This document shows positions 18,450-26,819 of a stretch of 64,000 nucleotides of DNA, piece after piece. Below the pieces are notes generated by a model that was not told where the DNA came from, ran no database searches, and saw only the letters and a list, made by a program, of their open reading frames with translations. The position numbers were made by a program, and so were the translations under genes. The first letter of the stretch is position 1; every line of letters starts with the position of its first letter. The DNA is from Myceligenerans indicum (GTDB lineage Bacteria > Actinomycetota > Actinomycetes > Actinomycetales > Cellulomonadaceae), in assembly GCF_016742955.1 (NCBI RefSeq), contig NZ_JABBYC010000004.1, positions 122,634 through 186,633 on the forward strand. Reading direction: 5' to 3'.

Positions 18450-19141
18450 GGCTGCCGTTGCCGCTGACCGGGATCCGCGCCGACGCGGTGTTCCCCCGCC
18501 GGCAGTTCCGGGCACACACCGACCGGTTCTACTCCGCCCTGGGGGAGCGGTTCGGCCTGCCTGCACCGAGCGCGACGGGCCTGCGCACGACCTTCGCCGA
18601 GATGGTGCGGACCCTGCGTGCCCTTCCGGGCCATCCTCTGCGGTCGGAGCGCACCACGGAGCTCGTGGTGCTGGCGCACGCCGGCACCGACGCGGAGGCG
18701 TCGTGGCCGGGGCCCGTGCTCAGCGCCGTGCTGCCGGGAGCCCGCAGGGTCTTCGCCGTGACCGAGCTGGGCGCGGCAAGCGGGTTCGCAGCGCTCGAAC
18801 TGGCGGGCGTCTACGCCACCGCGATGCGGTGCGACCGCGCCGTCGTCGTCCTGCTCGACCAGGACCGGCCGATCACCCGGCCGGACGACCCCACCACCTG
18901 GGCGACCCGTGCGGTCACCCTCGTGCTGGGCGGTGAGGGGCCGCCGCTGGGCCGGCTGGAGGCCTCGGTCACGCGGGAGGACGGCGCCGGGGCGGAGGCG
19001 CCGCCGGACCCTCCGGCGACCGGGGCCTGGTCGCGCCTCGCGGGCAGGCTCCCGGCCACGGAGGACGTGACCCTGACCGTTCACGACCCGGTCTCACGCT
19101 GCACGGGGCGCTGCGTGATCAGCCCCGCCCCGCGCGCGTGA
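18446..19141 (+). CDS. Truncated KAS-like partner lacking the active cysteine
   Basis: A 231-residue protein coupled to the KAS III gene by a GTGA overlap. The segment ELGAASGFAALELAG aligns with QHACASALLAVEAAG of its neighbour, so the catalytic cysteine is replaced by alanine (A110). The protein stops after the first thiolase half-fold plus a short tail; no second half with the active histidine is visible. Pairing of an active and a cysteine-less ketosynthase recalls KS/chain-length-factor heterodimers of type II PKS. A structural or gatekeeping role is therefore likely. This gene is not a frameshifted pseudogene as far as I can see, since the frame is intact and coupled. Confidence 0.65.
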   Translation: MRLPLPLTGIRADAVFPRRQFRAHTDRFYSALGERFGLPAPSATGLRTTFAEMVRTLRALPGHPLRSERTTELVVLAHAGTDAEASWPGPVLSAVLPGARRVFAVTELGAASGFAALELAGVYATAMRCDRAVVVLLDQDRPITRPDDPTTWATRAVTLVLGGEGPPLGRLEASVTREDGAGAEAPPDPPATGAWSRLAGRLPATEDVTLTVHDPVSRCTGRCVISPAPRA

Positions 19142-19156
19142 GCCGGCCGCGCGACC

Positions 19157-20368
19157 TCACGGCGCCGGGACCACCAGATCGGGTCCCACCTGGCCGACGT
19201 CGTGGAGGCCCAGCAGCCCCAGGGTGACGTCGAGGTCCGCCAGGAGTGCCTCGAGGACGTGGCGGACGCCGGCCGCGCCGCCCACTCCCAGCCCGTGCAC
19301 GTACGGGCGTCCGACCAGTACGGCCCGGGCGCCGAGCGCCAGAGCCTTGATCACGTCCGCGCCGTTGCGGATCCCGGAGTCGAACAGCAGCGGGACGTCG
19401 TCGCCGATCTCGCGCGAGACCGACACCAGGGCGTCGAGCGCCGCCACGGAGCCGTCGACCTGCCGTCCGCCGTGGTTGGACACGATGATCCCGTCGAGGC
19501 CGGTGTCCACCACGCGCCGCGCGTCCTCGGGATGCAGCACACCCTTCACCAGAAGGGGGCCGGACCACCACTCGCGCAGCCGCGCCAGGTCGTCCCAGGT
19601 CCTCCCCGCCGTGCCGAGCTCCCGGTCCCACGCCTCCACCGCCTGCCGCGGGTCCTCCTCGGGGGTGGCGGAGAGCCCGGCCCGGAAGACCGGGTCCGAG
19701 GTGAACATGGCGGTGCCGACGCCGTCGAGCATCGGGAGGAAGGACTGGTCCAGGATCGGCGGGCGCCAGCCGAGCGACATGGTGTCCACGGTCACCACCA
19801 GGACCGTGTGCCCCGTGGCCCGTGCGCGCGAGAGGAAGCTGCGGGCGATCTCGTCGCTGTTGGGCCAGTAGAGCTGGAACCACCGCGGGCCGTCCCCGGA
19901 GGCGGCCGCCACCTCCTCGATCGGCGTCGAGCTCATGGTGGAGGTCACCATGGGTACGCCGAGCTCGGCGCAGGCCCGTGCCGTCGCTCGCTCCCCGTCG
20001 GGGTGCACGATGCCCTGCACGCCGACGGGGGCGGCCAGCACGGGCGCCGGCATCCGGGTGCCGAGGAGGTCGACGGCCAGGGACCGGACGGTCGAACCGG
20101 TCAGGATCCGGGGCACGAGGCGCCACCGGTCGAGCGCCGCCCGGTTGGCGGCCTCCGTGGCCCCGGCACCGGCCGATCCGGCCACGTAGGCGGCCGCGGT
20201 CGCGCCGATGCGGGAGGCCGCCAGCTCCTCCAGGGCTCGTGGATCCGTGGGCCAGTGCCCCTCCTGCTGGGCGAAGAGCCGCCGGACGAAGCCGGCGTGC
20301 TCCTCCTCCGGCCCGGGACGGGTCCCGGACGCCGCGCCGGACCCCGCGGCCCGGCCGTCCGGTCTCAT
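19157..20368 (-). CDS. FMN-dependent alpha-hydroxy-acid oxidase (lactate 2-monooxygenase-like)
   Basis: A 403-residue TIM-barrel flavoprotein that oxidises an L-2-hydroxy acid. Visible family segments are APVLAAPVGVQGIVHPDGE, the substrate-side FQLYWPNSDEIA, the inserted loop typical of lactate monooxygenases (ILDQSFLPM), the catalytic histidine in SNHGGRQVDG (H299) and the phosphate-binding ARAVLVGRPYVHG near the C terminus. Homologues oxidise mandelates in arylglycine pathways, so an aryl substrate is possible. Its start overlaps the stop of the AraC gene (ATGA), so the regulator and oxidase form one operon. The first 25 residues are low-complexity. Confidence 0.87.
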   Translation of the reverse strand: MRPDGRAAGSGAASGTRPGPEEEHAGFVRRLFAQQEGHWPTDPRALEELAASRIGATAAAYVAGSAGAGATEAANRAALDRWRLVPRILTGSTVRSLAVDLLGTRMPAPVLAAPVGVQGIVHPDGERATARACAELGVPMVTSTMSSTPIEEVAAASGDGPRWFQLYWPNSDEIARSFLSRARATGHTVLVVTVDTMSLGWRPPILDQSFLPMLDGVGTAMFTSDPVFRAGLSATPEEDPRQAVEAWDRELGTAGRTWDDLARLREWWSGPLLVKGVLHPEDARRVVDTGLDGIIVSNHGGRQVDGSVAALDALVSVSREIGDDVPLLFDSGIRNGADVIKALALGARAVLVGRPYVHGLGVGGAAGVRHVLEALLADLDVTLGLLGLHDVGQVGPDLVVPAP

Positions 20369-20826
20369 GCGGCCTCGAGCAGGGGAGCCGGCTGCTCGCC
20401 ACGTGCCTGGGTCCGGTACTGCGTCGGGGAGATCCCCACGTGGAGGCGGAACCGCGAGCTGAACGTCCCGACGCTGGAGTAGCCGATGCCGACGGTGATG
20501 TCCACGACCTTCATGTCCGTCGTGCGCAGCAGGTGCTTGGCGTGTGCCATGCGCACGGCGGCGAGGTAGCGTCCGGGCGAGACACCGGTGACGTCCCGGA
20601 ACAGGCGGGTGAAGTGGTACTTGCTGAACAGGGCGGCCTCCGCCATGTCGTCCACGGTGAGGGCGTCCGCGAACCGGTCGTGCATCAGTGCCTTGGCTCG
20701 TTCGACCGCCTCGACCACATGGCTGGGCTGGGCCGGGCTGAGGTGGCGCTCCCCGATGTCCAGGTCGTCGATCCTGGTCAGGAACGGGGTGTTCGGAGTG
20801 AGTGCGAGTGCCTGATCGGTCAGCAT
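20365..20826 (-). CDS. AraC-family regulator, DNA-binding domain only
   Basis: A 153-residue protein that is essentially an AraC double helix-turn-helix. Helix-turn-helix 1 lies around ALTVDDMAEAALFSKYHFTRL (split here by eye at about residues 55-76) and helix-turn-helix 2 around MKVVDITVGIGYSSVGTFSSRF, followed by the signature VGISPTQYR. There is no sugar-binding or effector domain, so it may respond by level rather than by ligand. It is divergent from the A-mutase fusion, whose promoter it is well placed to control. The start at 20826 has an AGGAC-type site. Confidence 0.85.
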   Translation of the reverse strand: MLTDQALALTPNTPFLTRIDDLDIGERHLSPAQPSHVVEAVERAKALMHDRFADALTVDDMAEAALFSKYHFTRLFRDVTGVSPGRYLAAVRMAHAKHLLRTTDMKVVDITVGIGYSSVGTFSSRFRLHVGISPTQYRTQARGEQPAPLLEAA

Positions 20827-21163
20827 TGAAGTCCTCCGTCGTCCGGTGTGACTCGGCTGGAGTCGAGGCGTCCTGAGGCCACGAAGCTAGAGCGACCGCG
20901 CGCGTCGCCGGAACGTCCTCATGGGCGCACTTTCGGCTATGCCCTCCAAGGGCCGGACGCGCCCTGCGACTCCGTCGAGCGCCTCTGACCTGCGCGTTTG
21001 CGGTGGGGTCAGGGGAGGCTGGGCGGAGGTGTTCTCGTCATGCGCTTCCCGGGGCGTCGGCAAGCAAGGAGAAGAGGACGGCGGACCTGTACCTGAAGGA
21101 TGTCGAGCGGAGGCAGCACCCACCGGTGTCGGCCTCCACGCATCCCCAGGGAGGAGGAACGCC
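20827..21163. promoter_or_regulatory. Divergent promoter region between araC-like gene and A-mutase fusion
   Basis: A 337-bp spacer with no supported gene. On the minus strand TAGCTT (20890-20885) is a possible -10 for the AraC gene. The right end carries GGGAGGAGGAAC directly before the ATG at 21164. I did not find a convincing AraC operator by eye. Confidence 0.4.
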
Positions 21164-24100
21164 ATGCACTCGGTCCTTGCGACAGGTCACACCGCACGAG
21201 CGGGGTGCGGCCCCGACGTGCCGGCCTGCTCCCACCTCGACCTCTGGTCAGCGTTCACGGCCGTGGCCAGGGAACGTCCCGGCGCCGTCGCGGTCACCGA
21301 CGCCCAGGGCTCGCACACCTACCGTGAGCTGCACGAGGCCGCGCTCGCCCGGGCCGCCGCGCTGCGGTCCCCGGTGGCGCAGGCGGGGGCGAACCCGTGC
21401 GTGGTGAGCCAGCTCGACAACGGGGCCGACCACGTCGCCCTCACCCTGGGGAGCTGGCGGGCGGGGGCGATGGTCGCGGCGCTGGGCCCGGGTGAGCCCG
21501 GCACGGCGCTCCGTGCGGAGCTGGCGCGGGTGGGTCCGGCCGTCACCGTCGTCGCCGGCAGCCCCCGTGGTCCGCACCGCGGGGACGGTGCGGTCCCTCC
21601 GGTACCGGCCGCTCTCGTGCTGGGAGCCGACGACGCCGCGGCGCCCCGCGCCGGGGACGCTCGCCCGGCCGCCGGGGACCTTGCCGCCCCGGCCTCGTTG
21701 TGCTTCACCTCTGGCACGAGCGGCGCACCCAAGACGATCGTGCACAGCCATCACGCGCTGGCGCAGCTCGCGCGCTGGATGATCGGCGAGATGCGTGTCG
21801 GTCCGGGCGACCGGGTCGCGCAGTGGGCAGCACCGGGCTATGACGCCGCGGTCGTCGAACTGCTGGTGGCGCTGCTGTCGGGTGCCACGGCGCACATCCC
21901 CGATCCCGGTACCCGGGGGGATCCCGAGGCGCTGCTGGGCTGGCTGTCCGACCGGTCGATCACCTGGTTCCAGACCGTTCCCTCCTACCTGCGCCAGCTC
22001 GTGCGCGCCGCGGGCGACGGCGAGCTCACCGGACTCGGCACGGTGGTCCTGGCCGGCGAGAGGATCCCGCCGGCGCTCGTCCCGCGCATCCGCCGCGCCG
22101 CCCCGGGCGCGGAGCTGTACAACCTGTACGGCCCGTCGGAGACCATCCTGGCCACCTGGTACCGGGTTCCCGACGGGCACGACGGCGAGGTGCCCATCGG
22201 CACCGCCATTCCCGGGCGCCGGCTCCGGCTCGCGCCTGACAGCGGCGCCGGTTCCGGCGCCGTGTCCGGCGCTGGGCCCGACGACCGGCCCGACGACCGG
22301 CCCGACGGCCGGCCCGACGCCGTCCAGCTCGCGATCGCGACGCCGTTCGCGGGAACCGACCTGACCGGCGCGCCGTGGACCTCCGACGACGGCCTGGTCC
22401 ACACCGGCGACCTGGTCCGCCGGGCCGGCGGCGACCTGTACTTCGCCGGACGGGCCGACGACCAGGTCAAGGCGGCCGGCCGACGCACCGAGCTTGGCGG
22501 CATCGAGGCCGTCATCGAGGAGGCCCCCGGGGTCAGGGCGGCCTGCGTCCTTCCCGTCAGGGACGACTCCGGTCTCGTCACCCGCCTGCTCGCCTTCGTG
22601 GTCCACGACGCCGGGTCACCCACGGCGGCGGACCTTCGCGCCCGGTGCCGTGCACGCCTCGGCACCGGGCTACCTCCGATCCAGTTCGTCCGACGGGACA
22701 CGTTGCCGCGTAGCCGCGGAGGAAAGGTTGACACGATGTCACTACTGCAAGGCCGGGACGCTCTCGCCTCCCCGGCAGTCACCGCGACACCCGAGGTCCG
22801 CCTGGACGGTCACTCCCTCACACCGGAGGAGGTCAGCAGGGTCGCGCACGAGGACGTCGCATGCCGTGTCCCCGCAGAGGTCACCGAGGTGCTCGAGCGC
22901 CGGCGCCGGGAGTTCGAGGACCGGATCGCGTCGGGGGAGCCGGTGTACGGCGTCACCACCGGCTACGGCGAGATGATCTACATGCACGTGGACCCGGCCC
23001 AGGAGCGCAACCTCCAGCACAACCTGGTGCGCAGCCACACCGCCGGCTGCGGCCCCCACTTCTCCGAGCCGGAGGCGCGAGCGATCATGCTCGCCCGGGC
23101 GAACGCCCTGGCCAAGGGGCATTCCGCGGTCCGGCCCGCGGTCCTGGAGCGCCTGGTGACCTACCTCGAACGGCACGTCACCCCGGCGATCCCCGAGTTC
23201 GGTTCCCTCGGCGCGAGCGGCGATCTCGCACCCTTGTCGCACGTGGCCAGCGCGCTGATCGGCGAGGGGCACGTGCTGGACGACGGCCGGGTCCGCCCCA
23301 CCCGCGAGGTCCTCGTCGAGCGCGGCATCGACCCCGACTTCGACCTGCGCTACAAGGAAGGCCTCGCCCTCATCAACGGCACCTCGGCGATGACCGGCGT
23401 CGGCTCGATCCTGCTCCACCGGGCACGGACTCAGGTCTGGCACGCCGAGATCATCGCCGCCCTGGCGATCGAGGCCCTGGAGGGGTCGACCGGGGCGTTC
23501 GAGGCCCCCGGGCACGAGATCGCCCGCCCCCCCCCCGGCCAGATCGCGTCCGCCAGGACGATGCGGAACCTGCTGCACGGCAGCGGGGCCGCCGTGTCCC
23601 ACGAGTCGCTGCGCCGAGAGGCGGCCGACTCGCGCGACTTCTCCGGCGGCAGCGTCAGCCGCACCGGCGTCTACCTCCAGAAGGCCTACAGCCTGCGGGC
23701 GGTCCCACAGGTCGTGGGCGCGGTCCGCGACACCCTGGCCAACGCCTACCGCACGCTGGGCATCGAGCTGAACTCGGCCAACGACAACCCTCTGGTCTTC
23801 GACGACGAGGAGATCTTCCACGGCGCCAACTTCCACGGCCAGCCGGTCGCCTTCGCCATGGACTTCACCGGGCTGTCGCTGACCCAGCTGGGCGTGCTGT
23901 CGGAGCGGCGGACCAACCGGCTCCTCAACCGCAACCTCAGCGGCCTGCCGGAATTCCTCGTCGCGGGCGACCCAGGACTGAACAGCGGCCTGGCCGGAAC
24001 CCAGTACGCGGCCACCGCACTGGTGGCCGAGAACCGCACGATCGGCACCGCGAGCACCCAGAGCGTGCCCAGCAACGGCGACAACCAGGACGTGGTCAGC

Positions 24101-24391
24101 ATGGGGCTCATCGCGGCCCGCAACTGCCGCCGGATCATGGACAACACCGACTACATCCTCGCCGTCGAGGCGATCTCCGCGGCCCAGGCGGTGGACCTCG
24201 GCGGAACCCGCGAACGCCTCGGCACCGCCGGCCGCGCCGCCTACGAGGCGATCCGCGAGCGCAGCCCCTTCATCGACCGGGACCGGGTCATGAGCGGTGA
24301 CGTGGAGGCCGTGCGTGACCTGCTGCGCGGCGGTGAGCTGGCCACGGCCGTGTCCGGGGCCGGCGTCGAGCTGGAGGAGGTGGCGCCGTGA
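21164..24391 (+). CDS. Fusion: NRPS-type adenylation domain + MIO tyrosine 2,3-aminomutase
   Basis: A 1,075-residue protein in one open frame. Residues about 30-522 are an adenylation domain: core motif LCFTSGTSGAPKTIVHSHH (near 183), NLYGPSETI (near 323), TGDLVRR (near 422) and A10 lysine in LPRSRGGKVDT (near 520). From Met525 an ammonia-lyase/aminomutase follows without linker or carrier domain. It has the tyrosine motif VYGVTTGYGEMIYM, the MIO triad Ala-Ser-Gly at 684-686 (SLGASGDLAPLSH), INGTSAMTG, HGANFHGQPVAFAMDF and TQSVPSNGDNQDVVSMGL. These match SgcC4-type beta-tyrosine-forming mutases of C-1027-like pathways. It probably makes and adenylates beta-tyrosine or a close analogue for a free PCP. 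Odd points are a Pro-Asp repeat loop, a ten-C run and RPP in place of the usual RPH. The GTGA overlap couples it to the next gene. Confidence 0.9.
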   Translation: MHSVLATGHTARAGCGPDVPACSHLDLWSAFTAVARERPGAVAVTDAQGSHTYRELHEAALARAAALRSPVAQAGANPCVVSQLDNGADHVALTLGSWRAGAMVAALGPGEPGTALRAELARVGPAVTVVAGSPRGPHRGDGAVPPVPAALVLGADDAAAPRAGDARPAAGDLAAPASLCFTSGTSGAPKTIVHSHHALAQLARWMIGEMRVGPGDRVAQWAAPGYDAAVVELLVALLSGATAHIPDPGTRGDPEALLGWLSDRSITWFQTVPSYLRQLVRAAGDGELTGLGTVVLAGERIPPALVPRIRRAAPGAELYNLYGPSETILATWYRVPDGHDGEVPIGTAIPGRRLRLAPDSGAGSGAVSGAGPDDRPDDRPDGRPDAVQLAIATPFAGTDLTGAPWTSDDGLVHTGDLVRRAGGDLYFAGRADDQVKAAGRRTELGGIEAVIEEAPGVRAACVLPVRDDSGLVTRLLAFVVHDAGSPTAADLRARCRARLGTGLPPIQFVRRDTLPRSRGGKVDTMSLLQGRDALASPAVTATPEVRLDGHSLTPEEVSRVAHEDVACRVPAEVTEVLERRRREFEDRIASGEPVYGVTTGYGEMIYMHVDPAQERNLQHNLVRSHTAGCGPHFSEPEARAIMLARANALAKGHSAVRPAVLERLVTYLERHVTPAIPEFGSLGASGDLAPLSHVASALIGEGHVLDDGRVRPTREVLVERGIDPDFDLRYKEGLALINGTSAMTGVGSILLHRARTQVWHAEIIAALAIEALEGSTGAFEAPGHEIARPPPGQIASARTMRNLLHGSGAAVSHESLRREAADSRDFSGGSVSRTGVYLQKAYSLRAVPQVVGAVRDTLANAYRTLGIELNSANDNPLVFDDEEIFHGANFHGQPVAFAMDFTGLSLTQLGVLSERRTNRLLNRNLSGLPEFLVAGDPGLNSGLAGTQYAATALVAENRTIGTASTQSVPSNGDNQDVVSMGLIAARNCRRIMDNTDYILAVEAISAAQAVDLGGTRERLGTAGRAAYEAIRERSPFIDRDRVMSGDVEAVRDLLRGGELATAVSGAGVELEEVAP
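22277..22312 (+). repeat. 12-bp tandem repeat in the adenylation domain
   Basis: CCCGACGACCGG occurs at 22277-22288 and 22289-22300, then with one change at 22301-22312 and partially after. It encodes an in-frame Asp-Asp-Arg-Pro loop between adenylation motifs. Confidence 0.85.
22718..22738 (+). promoter_or_regulatory. Internal ribosome-binding site and ATG at the domain junction
   Basis: GGAGGAAAGG at 22718-22727 stands eight bases before an in-frame ATG at 22736, exactly where mutase homology begins (MSLLQGRD). Translation from here would give a 551-residue stand-alone mutase, close to the normal family length. This suggests that two once-separate genes were joined and that the mutase may still be made on its own. 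Confidence 0.6.
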
Positions 24392-25077
24392 TCCCGACGG
24401 TGGACCGCGAGACCTGGTGGACGGCGCGGCGGGCGTTCCTCGACGAGGAGAAGGAGTTCACCCGGGCGCGTGACCGGCTGAGCGCCCGGCGCAGGGAACT
24501 GCCGATGACGGAGGTCTCCAAGACGTACACGCTGCGGGGCCCCGAGGGCCCGGTCGGCCTGGAGGACCTCTTCGCCGGTCGGCGGCAGCTGATCGTGTAC
24601 CACTTCATGGCGAAGTTCTCGCCGACCGAGTGGTGCCCGATCTGCTCCTTCTGGGTGGACAACATCGGGCACCTGGCCCACTTCCGGGCGAGGGACACCG
24701 AGATCGTCGTCGTCAGCCCGGAGGACCTGGCCGACGGTCTGGCCTACCGGGACGCCATGGGGTGGTCCCTCCCCTGGTACTCGTGCGCGGACTCCGACTT
24801 CTACGACGACCTGCATCAGGTGCTCGACGACGGCGGGGAGCCGGAGGCGCCCGGAATCAGCGCGTTCCTGCGCGACGAGGGCCGGGTCCTGTACGCCTAC
24901 TCCACGTTCCGTCGCGGGAGCGACATCCTCAACGGCACGTACAACTACCTGGACATCACTCCGCTGGGCCGTCAGGAGACGGACCCGGAGGACCCGATGG
25001 GCTGGCTGCGTCCGCACGACTCCTATGACGGGGCCTGCGACACGGCCGACGAGCGGGCGTGCGGGTGCCACGCATGA
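24388..25077 (+). CDS. DUF899 thioredoxin-like protein
   Basis: A 229-residue thioredoxin-fold protein of the DUF899 family. It has a CxxC motif in EWCPICSFWVDN (about residues 83-86) and the family segments MAKFSPTEW and GTYNYLDITPLGRQE. The C terminus ends Cys-Gly-Cys-His-Ala. Family members are thought to be redox proteins; no substrate is known to me. The GTG start overlaps the stop of the A-mutase fusion and its own stop overlaps the next ATG, so it belongs to the beta-amino-acid/sugar operon. It may protect or reduce a cluster enzyme. Confidence 0.85.
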   Translation: MIPTVDRETWWTARRAFLDEEKEFTRARDRLSARRRELPMTEVSKTYTLRGPEGPVGLEDLFAGRRQLIVYHFMAKFSPTEWCPICSFWVDNIGHLAHFRARDTEIVVVSPEDLADGLAYRDAMGWSLPWYSCADSDFYDDLHQVLDDGGEPEAPGISAFLRDEGRVLYAYSTFRRGSDILNGTYNYLDITPLGRQETDPEDPMGWLRPHDSYDGACDTADERACGCHA

Positions 25078-25658
25078 TCGCGCAGGAGACCTCCATCCCG
25101 GGCGCGCTGATCCTGCGGGCGACCCCCGACCCCGACTCGCGCGGGTCCAGCACGCAGCTGCTGGACACCCAGGCCTTCGAGGCGGCGGCGGGCCGGCCGA
25201 TGTTCCGGATCGAGCAGCTGTTCCACGGGCGCTCGCGGGCCGGCGTGCTGCGCGGGCTGCACTTCACCAGCGGCGCGGCGGGTTCGGAGAAGATCGTGTT
25301 CTGCATGGGCGGTGAGGCGCTCGACGTCCTGGTGGACCTGCGGCCGGGCTCCCCCGCCTTCGGCAGGTACGAGACGGTCGAGCTGGTCGGTGACGGCACC
25401 ACCGGGATCTACTTCCCGCCCGGTGTCGGGCACGCGTACATGGCGCTCGCCGACGACACCGTGATCTGTTATCTGCTCTCCAACCCGTACGTCCCGGAAC
25501 GCGAGGTCGCCGTCGACCCGCTCGACCCGGATCTGGGGTTGCCGTGGCCGTCGCCGCCCACGGCGATGTCCGCACGGGACACGCGGGGCCTGCGCTTCCG
25601 GGACGAGGCCACGCGGAGGCTGTTCCTGCCCTACGCCGAGAAGGGAGCACGGGCATGA
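25074..25658 (+). CDS. dTDP-4-keto-6-deoxyhexose 3,5-epimerase (RmlC family)
   Basis: A 194-residue cupin that epimerises C3 and/or C5 of a dTDP-4-keto-6-deoxysugar. Recognisable are the N-terminal [32 protein letters not shown] with the catalytic-site histidine, the acidic [15 protein letters not shown] and [20 protein letters not shown]. The ATG at 25074 is preferred over the GTG at 25059 because of the ATGA overlap with the preceding stop. It acts with the aminotransferase and 2,3-dehydratase just downstream in aminodeoxysugar formation. Confidence 0.9.
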   Translation: MIAQETSIPGALILRATPDPDSRGSSTQLLDTQAFEAAAGRPMFRIEQLFHGRSRAGVLRGLHFTSGAAGSEKIVFCMGGEALDVLVDLRPGSPAFGRYETVELVGDGTTGIYFPPGVGHAYMALADDTVICYLLSNPYVPEREVAVDPLDPDLGLPWPSPPTAMSARDTRGLRFRDEATRRLFLPYAEKGARA

Positions 25659-26788
25659 GTACACCGGGCGACAGCGCGAGCAGGACCATCGGCGTGTGGG
25701 GGTATCTCGCCGAGTACGAGCGTGACCGCGACGAGATCCTGGCGGCGGTGGACCGCGTGTTCTCGTCGGGGCGGCTGGTCCTCGGGGACGCGGTCCGCGG
25801 CTTCGAGGAGGAGTTCGCCGCGTACCACGGCGTCGGGCACTGCGTCGGGGTGGACAACGGGACGAACGCCATCAAGCTCGCCCTGCAGGCGGTGGGGGTG
25901 CGGCCCGGTGACGAGGTCATCACCGTGTCCAACACGGCCGCCCCGACGGCCGTGGCCATCGACGAGATCGGCGCGGTCCCGGTCTTCGCCGACGTCCGTG
26001 AGGACACCTACCTCATGGACGTCGACACGGTGGAGGACCTCATCACGCCGCGCACCAGGTGCGTGCTGCCGGTTCATCTGTACGGGCAGTGCGTCGACGT
26101 CTCGCGGCTGCGCCAGGTGACCGGGACGCTGCCGGTGGTGGAGGACTGCGCCCAGGCGCACGGGGCCACGGGGCCGGCCGGCCGGGCCGGTGCGACGGGG
26201 GAGGCGGCGGCCTTCTCCTTCTATCCCACCAAGGTGCTGGGAGCCTACGGCGACGGTGGTGCCGTGACGACGCAGGACGTCGGGACGGAGCGGACGCTGC
26301 GCCGGCTGCGCTACTACGGCATGGAGGAGCGGTACTACGTCGAGAAGACGCCCGGGCACAACGCCCGGCTCGACGAGGTCCAGGCGGAGATCCTGAGGGT
26401 GAAGCTGCGCCGGCTGGACGAGGACATCGCGGCGCGGCGCCGGATCGCCCAGCGGTACCACGAGGGGCTCGGCGACACGGGCCTGACCCTGCCCGCGGTC
26501 GGGCCCGGCAACGAGCACGTCTACTACCTGTTCGTGGCGCGGCACCCGCGGCGGGACCACCTGCTGAAGCTTCTGGCCGACCAGGGGATACGCCTGAACG
26601 TGAGCTATCCGTGGCCGATCCACACCATGCGTGGTTTCGGCAAGCTCGGCTACCGCGCCGGCGACCTGCCCGTGACCGAGCGGCTGGCCGACGAGGTCTT
26701 CTCCCTGCCCATGTACGCGACGCTCACCCGCGATGACCAGGACCGCACGATCGCCGCGGTGCGTGACGCGCTCGCTGTCATCGCCTGA
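25655..26788 (+). CDS. DegT/DnrJ/EryC1/StrS sugar aminotransferase
   Basis: A 377-residue PLP enzyme that transaminates a keto-deoxysugar nucleotide. The PLP lysine is K193 in [16 protein letters not shown]. Other hallmarks are [21 protein letters not shown] and the C-terminal [10 protein letters not shown]. It starts at the ATG overlapping the epimerase stop (ATGA). It very likely supplies the amino group of the cluster's sugar; C3 or C4 cannot be told from the sequence. Confidence 0.92.
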   Translation: MSTPGDSASRTIGVWGYLAEYERDRDEILAAVDRVFSSGRLVLGDAVRGFEEEFAAYHGVGHCVGVDNGTNAIKLALQAVGVRPGDEVITVSNTAAPTAVAIDEIGAVPVFADVREDTYLMDVDTVEDLITPRTRCVLPVHLYGQCVDVSRLRQVTGTLPVVEDCAQAHGATGPAGRAGATGEAAAFSFYPTKVLGAYGDGGAVTTQDVGTERTLRRLRYYGMEERYYVEKTPGHNARLDEVQAEILRVKLRRLDEDIAARRRIAQRYHEGLGDTGLTLPAVGPGNEHVYYLFVARHPRRDHLLKLLADQGIRLNVSYPWPIHTMRGFGKLGYRAGDLPVTERLADEVFSLPMYATLTRDDQDRTIAAVRDALAVIA

Positions 26789-26819
26789 CCCGTCCGGACC
26801 ACACCACACGGAGGCACCC

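Noticed and set aside
18446..19141. Pseudogene of a ketosynthase
   Set aside because: The frame is intact, translationally coupled to the KAS III gene and has normal codon use; a true partner subunit is more likely, though a truncated relic cannot be ruled out.
20921..21163. N-terminal extension of the A-mutase frame upstream of 21164
   Set aside because: It lacks adenylation-domain similarity, while GGGAGGAGGAAC directly precedes the ATG at 21164.
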